64,000 nt of DNA, from positions 91,491 to 155,490 of the forward strand of contig NZ_BMRJ01000004.1 in NCBI RefSeq assembly GCF_014648575.1, in the 5' to 3' direction. A model generated the notes under the pieces. It ran no database searches, was not told the DNA's origin, and was given only the letters and a program-made list of their open reading frames with translations. The number at the start of each line of letters is the position of its first letter. The first letter of the stretch is position 1. Both the position numbers and the translations under genes were made by a program. The stretch comes from Agromyces mediolanus (lineage in GTDB: Bacteria; Actinomycetota; Actinomycetes; Actinomycetales; Microbacteriaceae). Positions 54,221-63,167 of the stretch are shown here, one piece after another.

Positions 54221-55713
54221 TGTCGACCCTCAGTGAACTCGTCCTCGCCCAGGGCCGCAGCAGTCAGGCCGACGTCGACTGGCTGCACATGCTCGTCGGC
54301 GACCTGCAGCTGCTCGCCGATCTCGCCTTCGCCGACATCGTGCTGTGGGTGCCGTCGGGTGACGACGACTTCGTTGCCGTCGCGCACTCGCGCCCGTCGA
54401 GCGCCGCGACGCTCTTCTACCGCGACTTCGTCGGCCAGCGCATCAAGCCCCAGTGGCGGGACCTCGTCACCCAGGCCTACTCGAGCGCGGAGATCATCGA
54501 TTCCTCCGCGCCCGACTGGTACGAGGAGATGCCCACCCGGGTGCGCGCGGTGCCCGTCATGAGGCGGCTCGCGGAGTCGAGCACCGCGGTCGCGCCCGAG
54601 CCGGTCGCGGTGATCACCCGGCACACGAACCTCGGCGCGACGCGCACGCCGAGCCGCCAGGAACTCACCTTCAACGACTGCGCGGGCGAGCTCTTCCAGA
54701 TGATCGCCTCCGGCGACTTCCCCGACCTCGGTGCGCCGACCGGCCCGCGCCGGGGCGCCCCGCGCGCCTCCGACGGGCTCATCCGCCTCGACGTCGACGG
54801 CGTGACGACCTTCGCGAGCCCGAACGCGCTGTCGGCGTTCAACCGCATGGGCTTCGACGACGAGCTCGAGGGTGAGTCGCTCGCCGATGTCACGACGCGG
54901 CTCCTTGCCGGCAAGCTCGTCATCGACGAGTCGCTTCCGCTCGTGGTCACCGGCCGCGCACCCTGGCGCACGGACGTCGAGTCCCGTGGCGTCACGGTCT
55001 CGCTCCGGGCCATCCCGATCCGGCGTAAGGGCGCGCGCATCGGCGCGATCGTGCTCACCCGCGACGTCACCGAGCTCCGCCACCAGGAGCAGGAGCTGAT
55101 CACCAAGGACGCGACGATCCGGGAGATCCACCACCGGGTCAAGAACAACCTGCAGACGGTCGCGTCGCTGCTGCGCATCCAGGCGCGCCGCACCCACTCC
55201 GACGAAGCGCGCGAGGCGCTGACCCAGGCGATGCGCCGGGTCGGCGCCATCGCCGTCGTGCACGACACGCTGTCGACCGGGCTCTCGCAGAACGTCGACT
55301 TCGACGAGGTGTTCGACCGCGCGCTGCTGCTCGTCGCCGAGGTCGCCGCCGCCCACAACACGACGGCGCACCCGAAGCGGTCGGGCAGCTTCGGCGTGCT
55401 CCCGAGCGAGTACGCGACCCCGCTCGCGCTCGCGCTGACCGAGCTCGTCACGAACGCGGTCGAGCACGGCCTCGCCGGCCAAGTGGGCGAGGTGGAGGTC
55501 GTCGCCGACCGATCCGAGCAGCTGCTCACGGTGCAGGTGCGCGACACCGGATCCGGGCTCCCGGAGGGGCGCGTCGGTGAGGGGCTCGGCACGCAGATCG
55601 TGCGCACGCTCATCCAGGGCGAGCTCGGCGGAACCATCGACTGGCACACGGTCGTGGGCACGGGCACCGAGGTGACCATCGAGGTGCCGCTGCGCTGGAT
55701 CGCGCCGGCCTGA
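54220..55713 (+). CDS. pdtaS: Sensor histidine kinase, PdtaS type
   Basis: This 497-residue cytosolic kinase has an N-terminal GAF domain (1-150), a PAS domain (about 185-290), then HisKA_2 with IREIHHRVKNNLQTVASLL (H304/H305) and an HATPase with LTELVTNAVEHGLAG and DTGSGLPEG. In mycobacteria PdtaS signals to the RNA-binding antiterminator PdtaR, which is not in this window. No membrane segment is present. It lies upstream of the peroxiredoxin and whiB1 genes, close to the Rv3219-Rv3220c arrangement. Confidence 0.9.
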   Translation: MSTLSELVLAQGRSSQADVDWLHMLVGDLQLLADLAFADIVLWVPSGDDDFVAVAHSRPSSAATLFYRDFVGQRIKPQWRDLVTQAYSSAEIIDSSAPDWYEEMPTRVRAVPVMRRLAESSTAVAPEPVAVITRHTNLGATRTPSRQELTFNDCAGELFQMIASGDFPDLGAPTGPRRGAPRASDGLIRLDVDGVTTFASPNALSAFNRMGFDDELEGESLADVTTRLLAGKLVIDESLPLVVTGRAPWRTDVESRGVTVSLRAIPIRRKGARIGAIVLTRDVTELRHQEQELITKDATIREIHHRVKNNLQTVASLLRIQARRTHSDEAREALTQAMRRVGAIAVVHDTLSTGLSQNVDFDEVFDRALLLVAEVAAAHNTTAHPKRSGSFGVLPSEYATPLALALTELVTNAVEHGLAGQVGEVEVVADRSEQLLTVQVRDTGSGLPEGRVGEGLGTQIVRTLIQGELGGTIDWHTVVGTGTEVTIEVPLRWIAPA

Positions 55714-55811
55714 GCTGGCGCGCCGCCGACGAGCCGCCGGTGGTGGCTGGGCATCCGGTGCCGGGGCGGCCAGCGGGGCATCCGGCGCGGGGCGGCACGG
55801 CGGAGGCGGCC

Positions 55812-55825
55812 TACCATGGTCGGTA
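55812..55825 (+). promoter_or_regulatory. -10-like TACCAT seven bases before the bcp ATG
   Basis: TACCAT at 55812-55817 plus seven bases leads to ATG 55825. The spacing selects MNDARLAPG as the N-terminus instead of the in-frame ATG 55816 that overlaps the hexamer. Confidence 0.5.
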
Positions 55826-56301
55826 TGAACGATGCACGACTCGCCCCCGGCGATCTCGCCCCCGACTTCACGCTCGACGACCAGGACGGCACCCCGGTGA
55901 CGCTCTCGTCGCTCCGCGGCGGCAAGGTGGTGCTCTACTTCTACCCCGAGGCGATGACCCCGGGCTGCACGACCGAGGCGTGCGACTTCCGCGACAGCCT
56001 CAACTCCTTCAAGGCCGCGGGCATCCGGGTGCTCGGCGTCTCCAAGGACGAGGTCGAGAAGCTCAAGCGCTTCGCCGAGCGGGACCGGCTGAACTTCACC
56101 CTCCTCGCGGACCCCGACCTCGCCGTCCAGCAGGCCTACGGCGTCTGGGGCGAGAAGTCGCTCTACGGCAAGATCGTCGTCGGCTCCATCCGCTCGACGT
56201 TCGTCATCGACGAGGAAGGCCGCATCGCGAAGGCCTTCTACAACGTGAAGGCCACCGGGCACGTCGCGCGCATCCGCCGCGAGCTCGGCCTCGACGGCTG
56301 A
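55825..56301 (+). CDS. bcp: Thioredoxin-dependent peroxiredoxin, Bcp/PrxQ type
   Basis: This 158-residue enzyme reduces hydroperoxides. It has LAPGDLAPDFTLDDQDG, the peroxidatic Cys48 and resolving Cys53 in TPGCTTEACDFRD, GVSKDEVEKLKRFAE and a C-terminal KATGHVARIRREL. The C-x4-C pair marks the atypical 2-Cys PrxQ group reduced by thioredoxin. It is probably monocistronic, ending at a hairpin shared with the convergent membrane protein gene. Confidence 0.94.
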   Translation: MNDARLAPGDLAPDFTLDDQDGTPVTLSSLRGGKVVLYFYPEAMTPGCTTEACDFRDSLNSFKAAGIRVLGVSKDEVEKLKRFAERDRLNFTLLADPDLAVQQAYGVWGEKSLYGKIVVGSIRSTFVIDEEGRIAKAFYNVKATGHVARIRRELGLDG

Positions 56302-56324
56302 GCCACCGCCGCACACCGCCGGGG

Positions 56325-56354
56325 CGGCGCCGGAAGCTCAGTGCTCCGGCGCCG
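56325..56354. terminator. Bidirectional terminator between bcp and a small membrane protein gene
   Basis: A 10-bp perfect stem (CGGCGCCGGA with TCCGGCGCCG) and a 10-base loop overlap the stop codon of the minus-strand gene. Confidence 0.65.
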
Positions 56355-56790
56355 CTCCGGCGTTGCCGTAGGCGCGGCGCACCGACGGGGCGAGCATGAG
56401 GACCACGACGACGATCGCGGGGATGAGCAGCGCCCAGCCGATGTCGGGGCGGGCGAACAGCCCCTGGAAGGCGCCGGCGGCGACCGACACCTGCAGCACC
56501 TGCCAGACGATGGCGCCCGCGCGGGACCATCCGGCGCGGCGGATCGAGGCGACGGCGACGGCGGCGGTGAACACGGCGCCGATCGCGACCAGCACGATGA
56601 GCGCGACCGCGGTCGCGTAGGACGATGGGGCGAGGGTCAGCAGGTCGACGACGAGCCAGACGAGCACGCCCGCGACGGCGAGCGCCTCGAGCACGAGCAG
56701 CACGTTCACGATCGCGAGCGCCGCGCGGGGGACCCCCTGATCAGCGGGAGGTTCCTCGGCTGAGGCGGGGCGGTCGGAGCTCTGATTCAC
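56338..56790 (-). CDS. Hypothetical four-span membrane protein
   Basis: This 150-residue protein has a polar N-terminus (MNQSSDRPASAEEPPADQG) and four hydrophobic segments, roughly 26-48, 57-82, 95-112 and 116-134, with short loops and a charged C-terminus. I do not recognise a named family. The start is GTG 56790; a -10-like TATGGG lies eight bases upstream on this strand, fitting the leaderless pattern. It is convergent with bcp and divergent from whiB1. Confidence 0.72.
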   Translation of the reverse strand: MNQSSDRPASAEEPPADQGVPRAALAIVNVLLVLEALAVAGVLVWLVVDLLTLAPSSYATAVALIVLVAIGAVFTAAVAVASIRRAGWSRAGAIVWQVLQVSVAAGAFQGLFARPDIGWALLIPAIVVVVLMLAPSVRRAYGNAGAAPEH

Positions 56791-57025
56791 AGCGATATCC
56801 CATACACGGCTATTGATTCGACCCCGTCGCTATGCCACGATTTACAAGGCCGAGTTGATGCTCACAGGGTGGTGAGCCGATCAATCATGATCCTACTTCC
56901 CGAGACTTGGCTTTCCCCCCGCAACACCGCCACCGAGTTCGTGCGCACAGGAGTACGTACGAACGAAATGGCCGCGCGAGAGCGCGCGAGTGTGACTGCG
57001 ACGAGTAGCAACAAGGAGCATCTCC
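56791..57025 (+). promoter_or_regulatory. Long whiB1 upstream region with inverted repeat
   Basis: This 235-base gap is the largest in the window and more AT-rich than its flanks. It contains the inverted repeat CTCAC-N6-GTGAG (56861-56876), a TTGATG (56855-56860) that could be a -35, a GTACGTAC palindrome, and AAGGAG eight bases before the whiB1 ATG. In Mycobacterium tuberculosis whiB1 is controlled by the Crp-type regulator Rv3676; the repeat here has the opposite half-site order, so its regulator is open. Confidence 0.45.
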
Positions 57026-57274
57026 ATGGATTGGCGCGACAAAGCCGCCTGCCTCACCGCCGACCCCGAACTGTTCTTCCCGGTGGGGAACACTGGTCCG
57101 GCCGTCGACCAGATCGAGAAGGCGAAGGCGGTCTGCGCCCGTTGCACGGTCACCGAGATCTGCCTGCAGTACGCCCTCGAGACCGGTCAGGACTCGGGCG
57201 TCTGGGGCGGCCTCAGCGAAGACGAGCGCCGCGCCCTGAAGCGCCGCGCCGCTCGCGCCCGCCGCGCCGGCTGA
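57026..57274 (+). CDS. whiB1: WhiB1-type iron-sulfur transcriptional regulator
   Basis: This 82-residue Wbl protein starts MDWRDKAACL and has cluster cysteines C9, C37, C40 and C46, the same numbers as Mycobacterium tuberculosis WhiB1. The turn GVWGG is followed by LSEDERRALKRRAARARR. WhiB1 binds the primary sigma factor and its cluster reacts with nitric oxide; it is essential in mycobacteria. AAGGAG stands eight bases before the ATG. It is monocistronic and ends at a hairpin. Confidence 0.94.
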   Translation: MDWRDKAACLTADPELFFPVGNTGPAVDQIEKAKAVCARCTVTEICLQYALETGQDSGVWGGLSEDERRALKRRAARARRAG

Positions 57275-57293
57275 ACGCCGCGACACGACCTCC

Positions 57294-57341
57294 ATCGAGC
57301 CGAGGCCGGACGACACCACCCCGTCCGGTGCTCGGCTCGAT
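57294..57341. terminator. Bidirectional terminator between whiB1 and rsgA
   Basis: An 11-bp outer stem (ATCGAGCCGAG with CTCGGCTCGAT), a small internal loop and a 6-bp inner stem (CCGGAC/GTCCGG) lie between convergent genes. Confidence 0.75.
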
Positions 57342-57378
57342 CAGTGTCTGCAGCGATCAGTGTCCGTAGCGATCAGTG
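57339..57378. repeat. 16-bp tandem repeat, 2.5 copies
   Basis: GATCAGTGTCTGCAGC (57339-57354), GATCAGTGTCCGTAGC (57355-57370) and GATCAGTG (57371-57378) run from the terminator arm into the rsgA stop codon. Two of sixteen positions differ between the full copies. Confidence 0.8.
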
Positions 57379-58443
57379 CGCGCCGCGGTCGGCGCCGCCC
57401 GGCGCGGTCGAGAACGTCTCCAGCAGTCGCTGCAGCGAGTCCAGCCGGGCGAGACCCGTCTCGTCGAGCTCGCCGTCGGCCGCGGCTTCGTTGAGCGCGC
57501 AGTCCGGCGCGTCGGGCAGATGGGTGCACCCCCTGGGGCAGCGCTCCGCGATCTCGGCGAGATCGGTGAACGAGCGCAGGATGTTCGCGGGGTCCACATG
57601 CCCGAGGCCGAACGAGCGCACGCCCGGCGTGTCGATCACCCAGCCGTCGCCGTCGGATGCCTCGAGGCGCAGCGAGACCGTCGACGAGGAGGTGTGCCGG
57701 CCGCGACCGGTGACGTCGTTCACCCGCCCGGTGGCGCGCTCCGCGCTCGGCACGAGCGCGTTCACGAGCGTCGACTTGCCGACGCCCGAGTGCCCGACGA
57801 ACACCGTGCGATGGCCCACGAGGGCCGCACGGATCTCGTCGAGGGGCATGTCCTCGGCGGCGGAGCGGAACACGGGCAGCTCGAGGCCGGCGAAGCTCTG
57901 CAGGAACGGCTCGGGGTCGGCCAGATCGGTCTTCGTGATGCAGAGGAGCGGCGTGATGCCGGCGTCGTAGGCGGCGACCAGGTAGCGGTCGACGAGCCGC
58001 GTGCGCGGCTCGGGGTTCGCGGCGGCGACGACGACGAGCATCTGATCGGCGTTCGCCACGATGATGCGCTCGACGGCGTCGGTGTCGTCGGCGCTCCGCC
58101 GCAGCAGGCTCGTGCGCTCGCCGATGCGGACGATACGAGCGAGCGTCCCCTCGTCGCCCGTGGTGTCGCCCACCACGTCGACGAGGTCCCCGGTCACGAC
58201 GGACTTGCGCTTGAGCTCGCGCGCCCGCGCGGCGGTCACCTCGCGCTCGTCGGGGCCGCCCTCCTCGAGCAGCACCGTGTAGCGGCCGCGGTCGACGCCG
58301 AGCACGCGGCCCTGCACGGCGTCGGCGTGCTCCGGGCGCTGCTTCGTGCGCGGCCGGCTTCCGCGGCGGCTCGGACGCACCCGGACGTCGGATTCGTCGA
58401 ACTCGGGCTCGTCGTCCTCGTCGTCGGCGTCCCACCAGCTCAT
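57373..58443 (-). CDS. rsgA: Ribosome small-subunit-dependent GTPase RsgA
   Basis: This 356-residue circularly permuted GTPase matures the 30S subunit. The N-terminus is acidic then basic ([17 protein letters not shown]), followed by an OB fold. G4 (CITKTDL) comes before G1 ([16 protein letters not shown]) and G3 ([10 protein letters not shown]). The zinc finger [15 protein letters not shown] and a helical tail close it. ATG 58443 overlaps the aroA stop by four bases (ATGA); this aroA-rsgA pairing is conserved in actinobacteria. Confidence 0.95.
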   Translation of the reverse strand: MSWWDADDEDDEPEFDESDVRVRPSRRGSRPRTKQRPEHADAVQGRVLGVDRGRYTVLLEEGGPDEREVTAARARELKRKSVVTGDLVDVVGDTTGDEGTLARIVRIGERTSLLRRSADDTDAVERIIVANADQMLVVVAAANPEPRTRLVDRYLVAAYDAGITPLLCITKTDLADPEPFLQSFAGLELPVFRSAAEDMPLDEIRAALVGHRTVFVGHSGVGKSTLVNALVPSAERATGRVNDVTGRGRHTSSSTVSLRLEASDGDGWVIDTPGVRSFGLGHVDPANILRSFTDLAEIAERCPRGCTHLPDAPDCALNEAAADGELDETGLARLDSLQRLLETFSTAPGGADRGAH

Positions 58444-59801
58444 CGCAGCAGCCCGCCCCAGAGCTCGGGGAACTGCGGCAGCGTCTTGCCGGTCGAGGCG
58501 ATGTCGTCGATGACGACCCCGGGCACCGCGAGGCCCACGATCGCGCCGCTCGTCGCCATCCGGTGGTCGGCGTAGGCGCGCCAGGCGCCCTCGTGCAGCG
58601 GCACCGGCTCGACCAGCAGGCCGTCGTCGAGCTCGGTGACCCGACCGCCGAGGCCGTTCAGCTCGGCGGCGAGCGCGGCGAGCCGGTCGGTCTCGTGGTG
58701 GCGGATGTGGCCGATCCCGGTGAACGTCGACGGGCCGTCGGCGAAGGCGGCGATCGCGACGAGGTTGGGCACGAGTTCGCCCGCCTCGCCGAGATCGAGC
58801 TCCACGGCGCGGATGCCGCCCGCCGCCGCGCCCGGAGCGCGGACGGTGAGCCGCTCGCCGCTGCGCTCGACCGCGGCGCCGAAGCGTGGCAGCAGCGTCT
58901 CGAGCTGGGCGCCGACCTGCGTGGTGGCGTCGGGCCATTCCGTGATCGTCACCTCGCCGCCCGCGACGAGCGCGGCGGCCAGGAACGGCGCGGCGTTCGA
59001 GAGGTCCGGCTCGATGTCGACGTCGACGGCGGCGATGGGGCCGGGCGCCACGACCCAGCGGCCGGGCTCCGGCGACTCGACGACGACGCCCCGCCGGGCG
59101 AGCGCCGCGACCGTCATCTCGATGTGCGGCATGCTCGGCAGTCGCTCGCCGGTGTGCCGGAGGTCGAGCCCCTGCTCGAAGCGCGGCGCCGACAGCAGCA
59201 GCCCGGAGACGAACTGGCTGGACGCCGAGGCATCGATCTCGAGGGCGCCGCCCGCGATGCGGCCGGTGCCGTGCACGGTGAACGGCAGCGTGCCGCGGCG
59301 GTCGTCGTCGAGGTCGACGCCGAGCCCCTTCAGGCCGTCGATGACGCCGGACATCGGCCGCCGCCTGGCGGCCTCGTCGCCGTCGAAGGTCGTCGGCCCG
59401 AGGGCCAGCGCGGCCACCGGCGGCACGAACCGCATGACGGTGCCGGCGAGGCCGCAGTCGACGGTGGTGGAGCCGAGCAGCTCCTCGGCGGGGGTCACGC
59501 GCAGATCGTCGCCGAAGCCGCCGCGGCCGGGCAGGCGCTCGAAGCCCACGCCGAGCGCCGAGAGTGCCTCGATCATCAGTTCGCTGTCGCGCGACCAGAG
59601 CGGAGCGCGCAGCACCGAGGGGCCCTCGGCGAGGGCGGCGAGCACGAGCTCGCGGTTCGTCAGCGACTTCGAGCCGGGGACCGAGAGCGTCGCCTGCAGC
59701 GGCCGGCTCGCGGTGGGCGCGAGCCAGCCCGGGTCGGGCTCGGTGCGGCGCGCGTCGCCGTACGGGTCGAACTCGGGCTCGGAATATGGCGTGATCTGCA
59801 T
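58440..59801 (-). CDS. aroA: 3-phosphoshikimate 1-carboxyvinyltransferase (EPSP synthase)
   Basis: This 453-residue shikimate-pathway enzyme joins shikimate-3-phosphate and phosphoenolpyruvate. It has [37 protein letters not shown], the RRRPMSG loop, an [13 protein letters not shown] substrate segment, ESPEPGRW and [20 protein letters not shown] 59801 is preceded at nine bases by TACTGT on this strand. It is divergent from sigH with 111 bases between the starts. Confidence 0.95.
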   Translation of the reverse strand: MQITPYSEPEFDPYGDARRTEPDPGWLAPTASRPLQATLSVPGSKSLTNRELVLAALAEGPSVLRAPLWSRDSELMIEALSALGVGFERLPGRGGFGDDLRVTPAEELLGSTTVDCGLAGTVMRFVPPVAALALGPTTFDGDEAARRRPMSGVIDGLKGLGVDLDDDRRGTLPFTVHGTGRIAGGALEIDASASSQFVSGLLLSAPRFEQGLDLRHTGERLPSMPHIEMTVAALARRGVVVESPEPGRWVVAPGPIAAVDVDIEPDLSNAAPFLAAALVAGGEVTITEWPDATTQVGAQLETLLPRFGAAVERSGERLTVRAPGAAAGGIRAVELDLGEAGELVPNLVAIAAFADGPSTFTGIGHIRHHETDRLAALAAELNGLGGRVTELDDGLLVEPVPLHEGAWRAYADHRMATSGAIVGLAVPGVVIDDIASTGKTLPQFPELWGGLLR

Positions 59802-59898
59802 CGGTTATCAACAGTAGCGTCCGTGCGGGCGCGGGAGGAGAGGGTGCAGGTGAGCCTCGCACTGCTGGAGCGGACGACGGCCGAGCGGGTCGACGATC

Positions 59899-59913
59899 TA
59901 GGATGGCCGGTGA
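59899..59913 (+). promoter_or_regulatory. -10-like TAGGAT eight bases before the sigH ATG
   Basis: TAGGAT at 59899-59904 plus eight bases leads to ATG 59913. I could not identify a convincing autoregulatory GGAA-N18-GTT SigH/SigR promoter upstream. Confidence 0.4.
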
Positions 59914-60536
59914 TGACCGGTGATGAGATCGACGAGCCCATGGTCGAGGCCGAGCGCCCGCTGGGCGAGCTGTTCGAGGAGCAGGCGCTGCCCTTCATCG
60001 ATCAGCTGTACGCCGCCGCGCTGCGGATGACGAAGAATCCCGCCGACGCGCAGGACCTCGTGCAGGAGACCTTCGTGAAGGCCTACGCCGCGTTCGCGCA
60101 GTTCAAGCAGGGCACGAACCTGAAGGCGTGGCTGTACCGCATCCTCACGAACACCTTCATCAACACCTACCGCAAGAAGCAGCGGGAGCCCTACCAGGGC
60201 ACGATCGACGAGCTTGAGGACTGGCAGCTCGGCGGCGCCGAGTCGACGACGGCCGCGACGAGCCGCTCCGCCGAGGCGGAGGCGATCGACCACCTGCCCG
60301 ACAGCGCCGTGAAGGACGCGCTGCAGGCGCTCCCCGAGGACTTCCGACTCGCCGTGTACTTCGCGGACGTCGAGGGCTTCTCCTACCAGGAGATCGCCGA
60401 CATGATGAACACCCCGATCGGGACCGTGATGAGCCGCCTGCACCGTGGCCGGCGGATGCTTCGCGAGTCCCTCGCCGACTACGCCCTCGAGCAGGGCATC
60501 CAGTCGGCGGCCAACCCCACCAGGAGCAAGAAATGA
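59913..60536 (+). CDS. sigH: RNA polymerase sigma factor, SigH/SigR type
   Basis: This 207-residue ECF sigma factor has region 2 ([54 protein letters not shown]) and region 4 ([45 protein letters not shown]). In actinobacteria it drives the thiol-oxidative stress regulon, including thioredoxins. It is coupled by ATGA to the anti-sigma gene. ATG 59913 is selected by the -10-like hexamer and agrees with the usual family length (about 216). Confidence 0.93.
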   Translation: MTGDEIDEPMVEAERPLGELFEEQALPFIDQLYAAALRMTKNPADAQDLVQETFVKAYAAFAQFKQGTNLKAWLYRILTNTFINTYRKKQREPYQGTIDELEDWQLGGAESTTAATSRSAEAEAIDHLPDSAVKDALQALPEDFRLAVYFADVEGFSYQEIADMMNTPIGTVMSRLHRGRRMLRESLADYALEQGIQSAANPTRSKK

Positions 60537-60787
60537 ACGACTGCGGCTGCGACAAGGCGCGGGCCGAGCTCGAGGAGTACCTGCACAACGAGCTCTGCAG
60601 CGAGGATGCCGCCGACATCCGTGCGCACATGGAGAACTGCCCCGAGTGCTCCGGCGAGCTGAAGGTCGGCATCACCATCACCGAGGTCGTGCAGCGGGCG
60701 TGCCGCGAGAGCGCCCCCGACGAGCTCCGCACCGTCGTGCTCACGCGGATCCGCGAGATCCAGACGCACGCCGTCTTCGCCGACTGA
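60533..60787 (+). CDS. rsrA: Zinc-binding redox-sensing anti-sigma factor RsrA/RshA
   Basis: This 84-residue anti-sigma factor holds SigH inactive until disulfide stress releases zinc. The ZAS motif is H32-x3-C36-x2-C39 (HMENCPEC), with C6 at the position of the reactive RsrA Cys11; C4 and C22 are also present. Its ATG overlaps the sigH stop, ensuring balanced synthesis. Length is shorter than Streptomyces RsrA (105). Confidence 0.93.
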   Translation: MNDCGCDKARAELEEYLHNELCSEDAADIRAHMENCPECSGELKVGITITEVVQRACRESAPDELRTVVLTRIREIQTHAVFAD

Positions 60788-60892
60788 GCCGAGTCGGCCC
60801 CACGGCGCACGCCAGGCCGAGTCGCGCCCGCACGCGGCCAACCTTTCGATGGACGCGCGGCGGGGCGCCCGCGGCCTAGCGTCGAGAGCATC

Positions 60893-63085
60893 ATGAACGA
60901 TGCAGAGCTTCGACCCGTCCGCTCCGGAGTGCCGCGCTGGCTCCGCGTGCTGCTGCCCGCCGTCCTGATCCTGCTGTGGACCGCCGCGTTCGGCGTCGGC
61001 GGTGCCTCGTTCGGCGCCATCTCCGAGGTGCAGACGAACGATCAGACCCAGTTCCTGCCCGCGAGCGCCGAGGCCACCGAGGTGCAGTCCCTCGAGGAGG
61101 GCTTCCGCACGGGCGACGAGGTGCCCGCGATCGTCGTCTACGCGAGCGACGACGGCGCGAAACTGGACGCCTCGGCCCTCGCCGAGATCGACGACGTCCG
61201 GGGGCTCGTGGCCGGCGTCGACGGCGCGGGGGAGACCTCGCCGGTCATCCCGTCCGAGGACGGTGCCGCGGCGCAGTTCGTCGTGCCGGTCGACTCGGGC
61301 GCGGAGGGCGGGGTCGACGAGGTCGTCGGCGGGGTGCGGGAGCTCGTCGCCGAGCACCCGGTCGACGGCGTCACGAGCGCGGTCACGGGGCCCGCCGGCT
61401 TCACCGCCGACCTCGTCGCCGCCTTCGCCGGCATCGACGGCCTGCTGCTCGCGGTCGCGCTCGCCGCCGTCTTCGTGATCCTCGTGATCGTCTACCGCTC
61501 GCTCCTGCTGCCGTTCATCGTGCTCTTCACGAGCCTGTCGGCGCTCTGCGCCTCGGTGTTCGTCGTCGTCTCGCTCGCACGCAGCGGCGCGCTGCTGCTG
61601 AGCGGCCAGACCCAGGGCATCCTCTTCATCCTCGTGATCGGCGCCGCGACGGACTACGCGCTGCTCTACACCGCGCGCTACCGCGAGGCGCTCGAGTCCG
61701 AGCCCGGCAAGTGGGCGGCGACGACGACGGCGCTCCGCCGCGCGTGGGAGCCGATCGTCGCCTCGGGCGGCACGGTGATCGCGGGACTCCTCATCCTGCT
61801 GTTCAGCGAGCTCAACTCGAACAAGGCGCTCGGGCCGGTGGCGGCCATCGGGATCGTCGCGGCGCTGCTCGCCGCGCTCACGCTGCTGCCGGCGCTCCTG
61901 CTCTGGGCGGGCCGGGCGGCCTTCTGGCCGCGCAAGCTGCACCGTCCGGATGCCTCGGCCGACGGCGCCGCCGCGGAGCCCGAGCTGCCCGCCACGGGCC
62001 TCTGGGCGAGCCTCGCGCGCCTCGTGAGTCGCCGGCCCCGGCTCGTCTGGGTGCTGTCCGTGCTGCTCCTCGCCGGAATGTCGCTCGGTCTCGCGAGGCT
62101 CGACGCCGACGGGGTGCCGTCGAGCGAGTTCGTGCTCGGCCAGTCCGAGGCGCGCGACGGGCAGGCACTCCTCGCCGAGCACTTTCCGGGCGGCTCCGGC
62201 GCGCCCGCCGCGATCGTCGGCCCGGAGGACGAGCTGCAGGCGATGGCCGACACCGCCCTCGCGACGGAGGGGGTGGCGAGCGTCGCGGTCGTCTCCGCCG
62301 ACTCGCCCTCGGGCACGGCTCCCGTGACGGCGGACGGCATCGGCGCGTTCGGCCCGCCCGGCACGCCGGCGCCGGAGCCCACCGTCGTCGACGGGCGGGT
62401 GCTGCTGCAGGCGACGCTCGACGACGCCCCGGACTCGGCGGCGGCCGAGCAGACCGTGCGGGAGCTGCGCGACGCGCTCGACGCGGTGTCGGCCGACGCG
62501 CTCGTCGGCGGCCCGACGGCGGTGGCCCTCGACACGAACGAGGCGGCGATCGCCGACCGCACCCTCATCATCCCGCTCGTGCTCGCCGCGATCCTCCTGA
62601 TCCTGATGCTGCTGCTGCGCGCCGTCGTGGCGCCGCTGCTGCTCATCGCGAGCGTCGTGCTCTCGTACACGGCGGCGCTGGGCGTCTCGGCCTGGGTGTT
62701 CGAGGGGATCTTCCACTTCCCGGGCGCCGACCCCAGCGTGCCGCTGTTCGGCTTCGTCTTCCTCGTCGCCCTCGGGGTGGACTACAACATCTTCCTGATG
62801 ACCCGGGTGCGCGAGGAGTCGCTGCGCTTCGGGGCCCGGGAGGGCGTGCTGCGGGGCCTCCGCCTCACCGGCGGGGTCATCACCTCCGCGGGCCTCGTGC
62901 TCGCGGCGACGTTCGCGGCGCTGGGGGTGCTGCCGATCCTCTTCCTCGCGCAGATCTCCTTCATCGTCGCGTTCGGTGTGCTGCTCGACACCTTCCTGGT
63001 GCGCACCCTGCTCGTGCCCGCGCTCGCGTACGACCTGGGTCGGTCCATCTGGTGGCCGTCGAAGCTCGCGCGCGGGGCGCGCTGA
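60893..63085 (+). CDS. MMPL family (RND-type) transporter
   Basis: This 730-residue protein has twelve spans in two halves, each with a periplasmic loop domain. The proton-relay motifs are GAATDYALLYTARYRE in the first half and VALGVDYNIFLMTRVREE in the second. Close relatives export lipids or antibiotics in actinobacteria (ActII-3-like). ATG 60893 lacks a ribosome binding site; TAGCGT ends ten bases before it. The substrate is unknown, and the sigH/rsrA position does not prove SigH control. Confidence 0.9.
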   Translation: MNDAELRPVRSGVPRWLRVLLPAVLILLWTAAFGVGGASFGAISEVQTNDQTQFLPASAEATEVQSLEEGFRTGDEVPAIVVYASDDGAKLDASALAEIDDVRGLVAGVDGAGETSPVIPSEDGAAAQFVVPVDSGAEGGVDEVVGGVRELVAEHPVDGVTSAVTGPAGFTADLVAAFAGIDGLLLAVALAAVFVILVIVYRSLLLPFIVLFTSLSALCASVFVVVSLARSGALLLSGQTQGILFILVIGAATDYALLYTARYREALESEPGKWAATTTALRRAWEPIVASGGTVIAGLLILLFSELNSNKALGPVAAIGIVAALLAALTLLPALLLWAGRAAFWPRKLHRPDASADGAAAEPELPATGLWASLARLVSRRPRLVWVLSVLLLAGMSLGLARLDADGVPSSEFVLGQSEARDGQALLAEHFPGGSGAPAAIVGPEDELQAMADTALATEGVASVAVVSADSPSGTAPVTADGIGAFGPPGTPAPEPTVVDGRVLLQATLDDAPDSAAAEQTVRELRDALDAVSADALVGGPTAVALDTNEAAIADRTLIIPLVLAAILLILMLLLRAVVAPLLLIASVVLSYTAALGVSAWVFEGIFHFPGADPSVPLFGFVFLVALGVDYNIFLMTRVREESLRFGAREGVLRGLRLTGGVITSAGLVLAATFAALGVLPILFLAQISFIVAFGVLLDTFLVRTLLVPALAYDLGRSIWWPSKLARGAR

Positions 63086-63114
63086 GCCGGCGCGGTTCCG
63101 CTCACCGGAACGCG

Positions 63115-63150
63115 GAAGGGGCGCGGATGCCGAGGCATCCGCGCCCCTTC
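63115..63150. terminator. Bidirectional terminator between the MMPL and kgd genes
   Basis: A near-perfect 16-bp stem (GAAGGGGCGCGGATGC with GCATCCGCGCCCCTTC) with a tiny loop separates convergent genes and carries the CGGATGCC/GGCATCCG octamers. Confidence 0.85.
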
Positions 63151-63167
63151 GGCGCATCGCTCGTGAG

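Noticed and set aside
52477-56316. 1279-residue minus-strand open frame over SAF, CpaE-like, pdtaS and bcp
   Set aside because: Low-complexity Arg/Asp/Glu-rich shadow; five genes with clear motifs lie on the opposite strand.
60479-63157. 892-residue minus-strand frame over the MMPL gene
   Set aside because: Shadow of the transporter codons with no hydrophobic or catalytic pattern.
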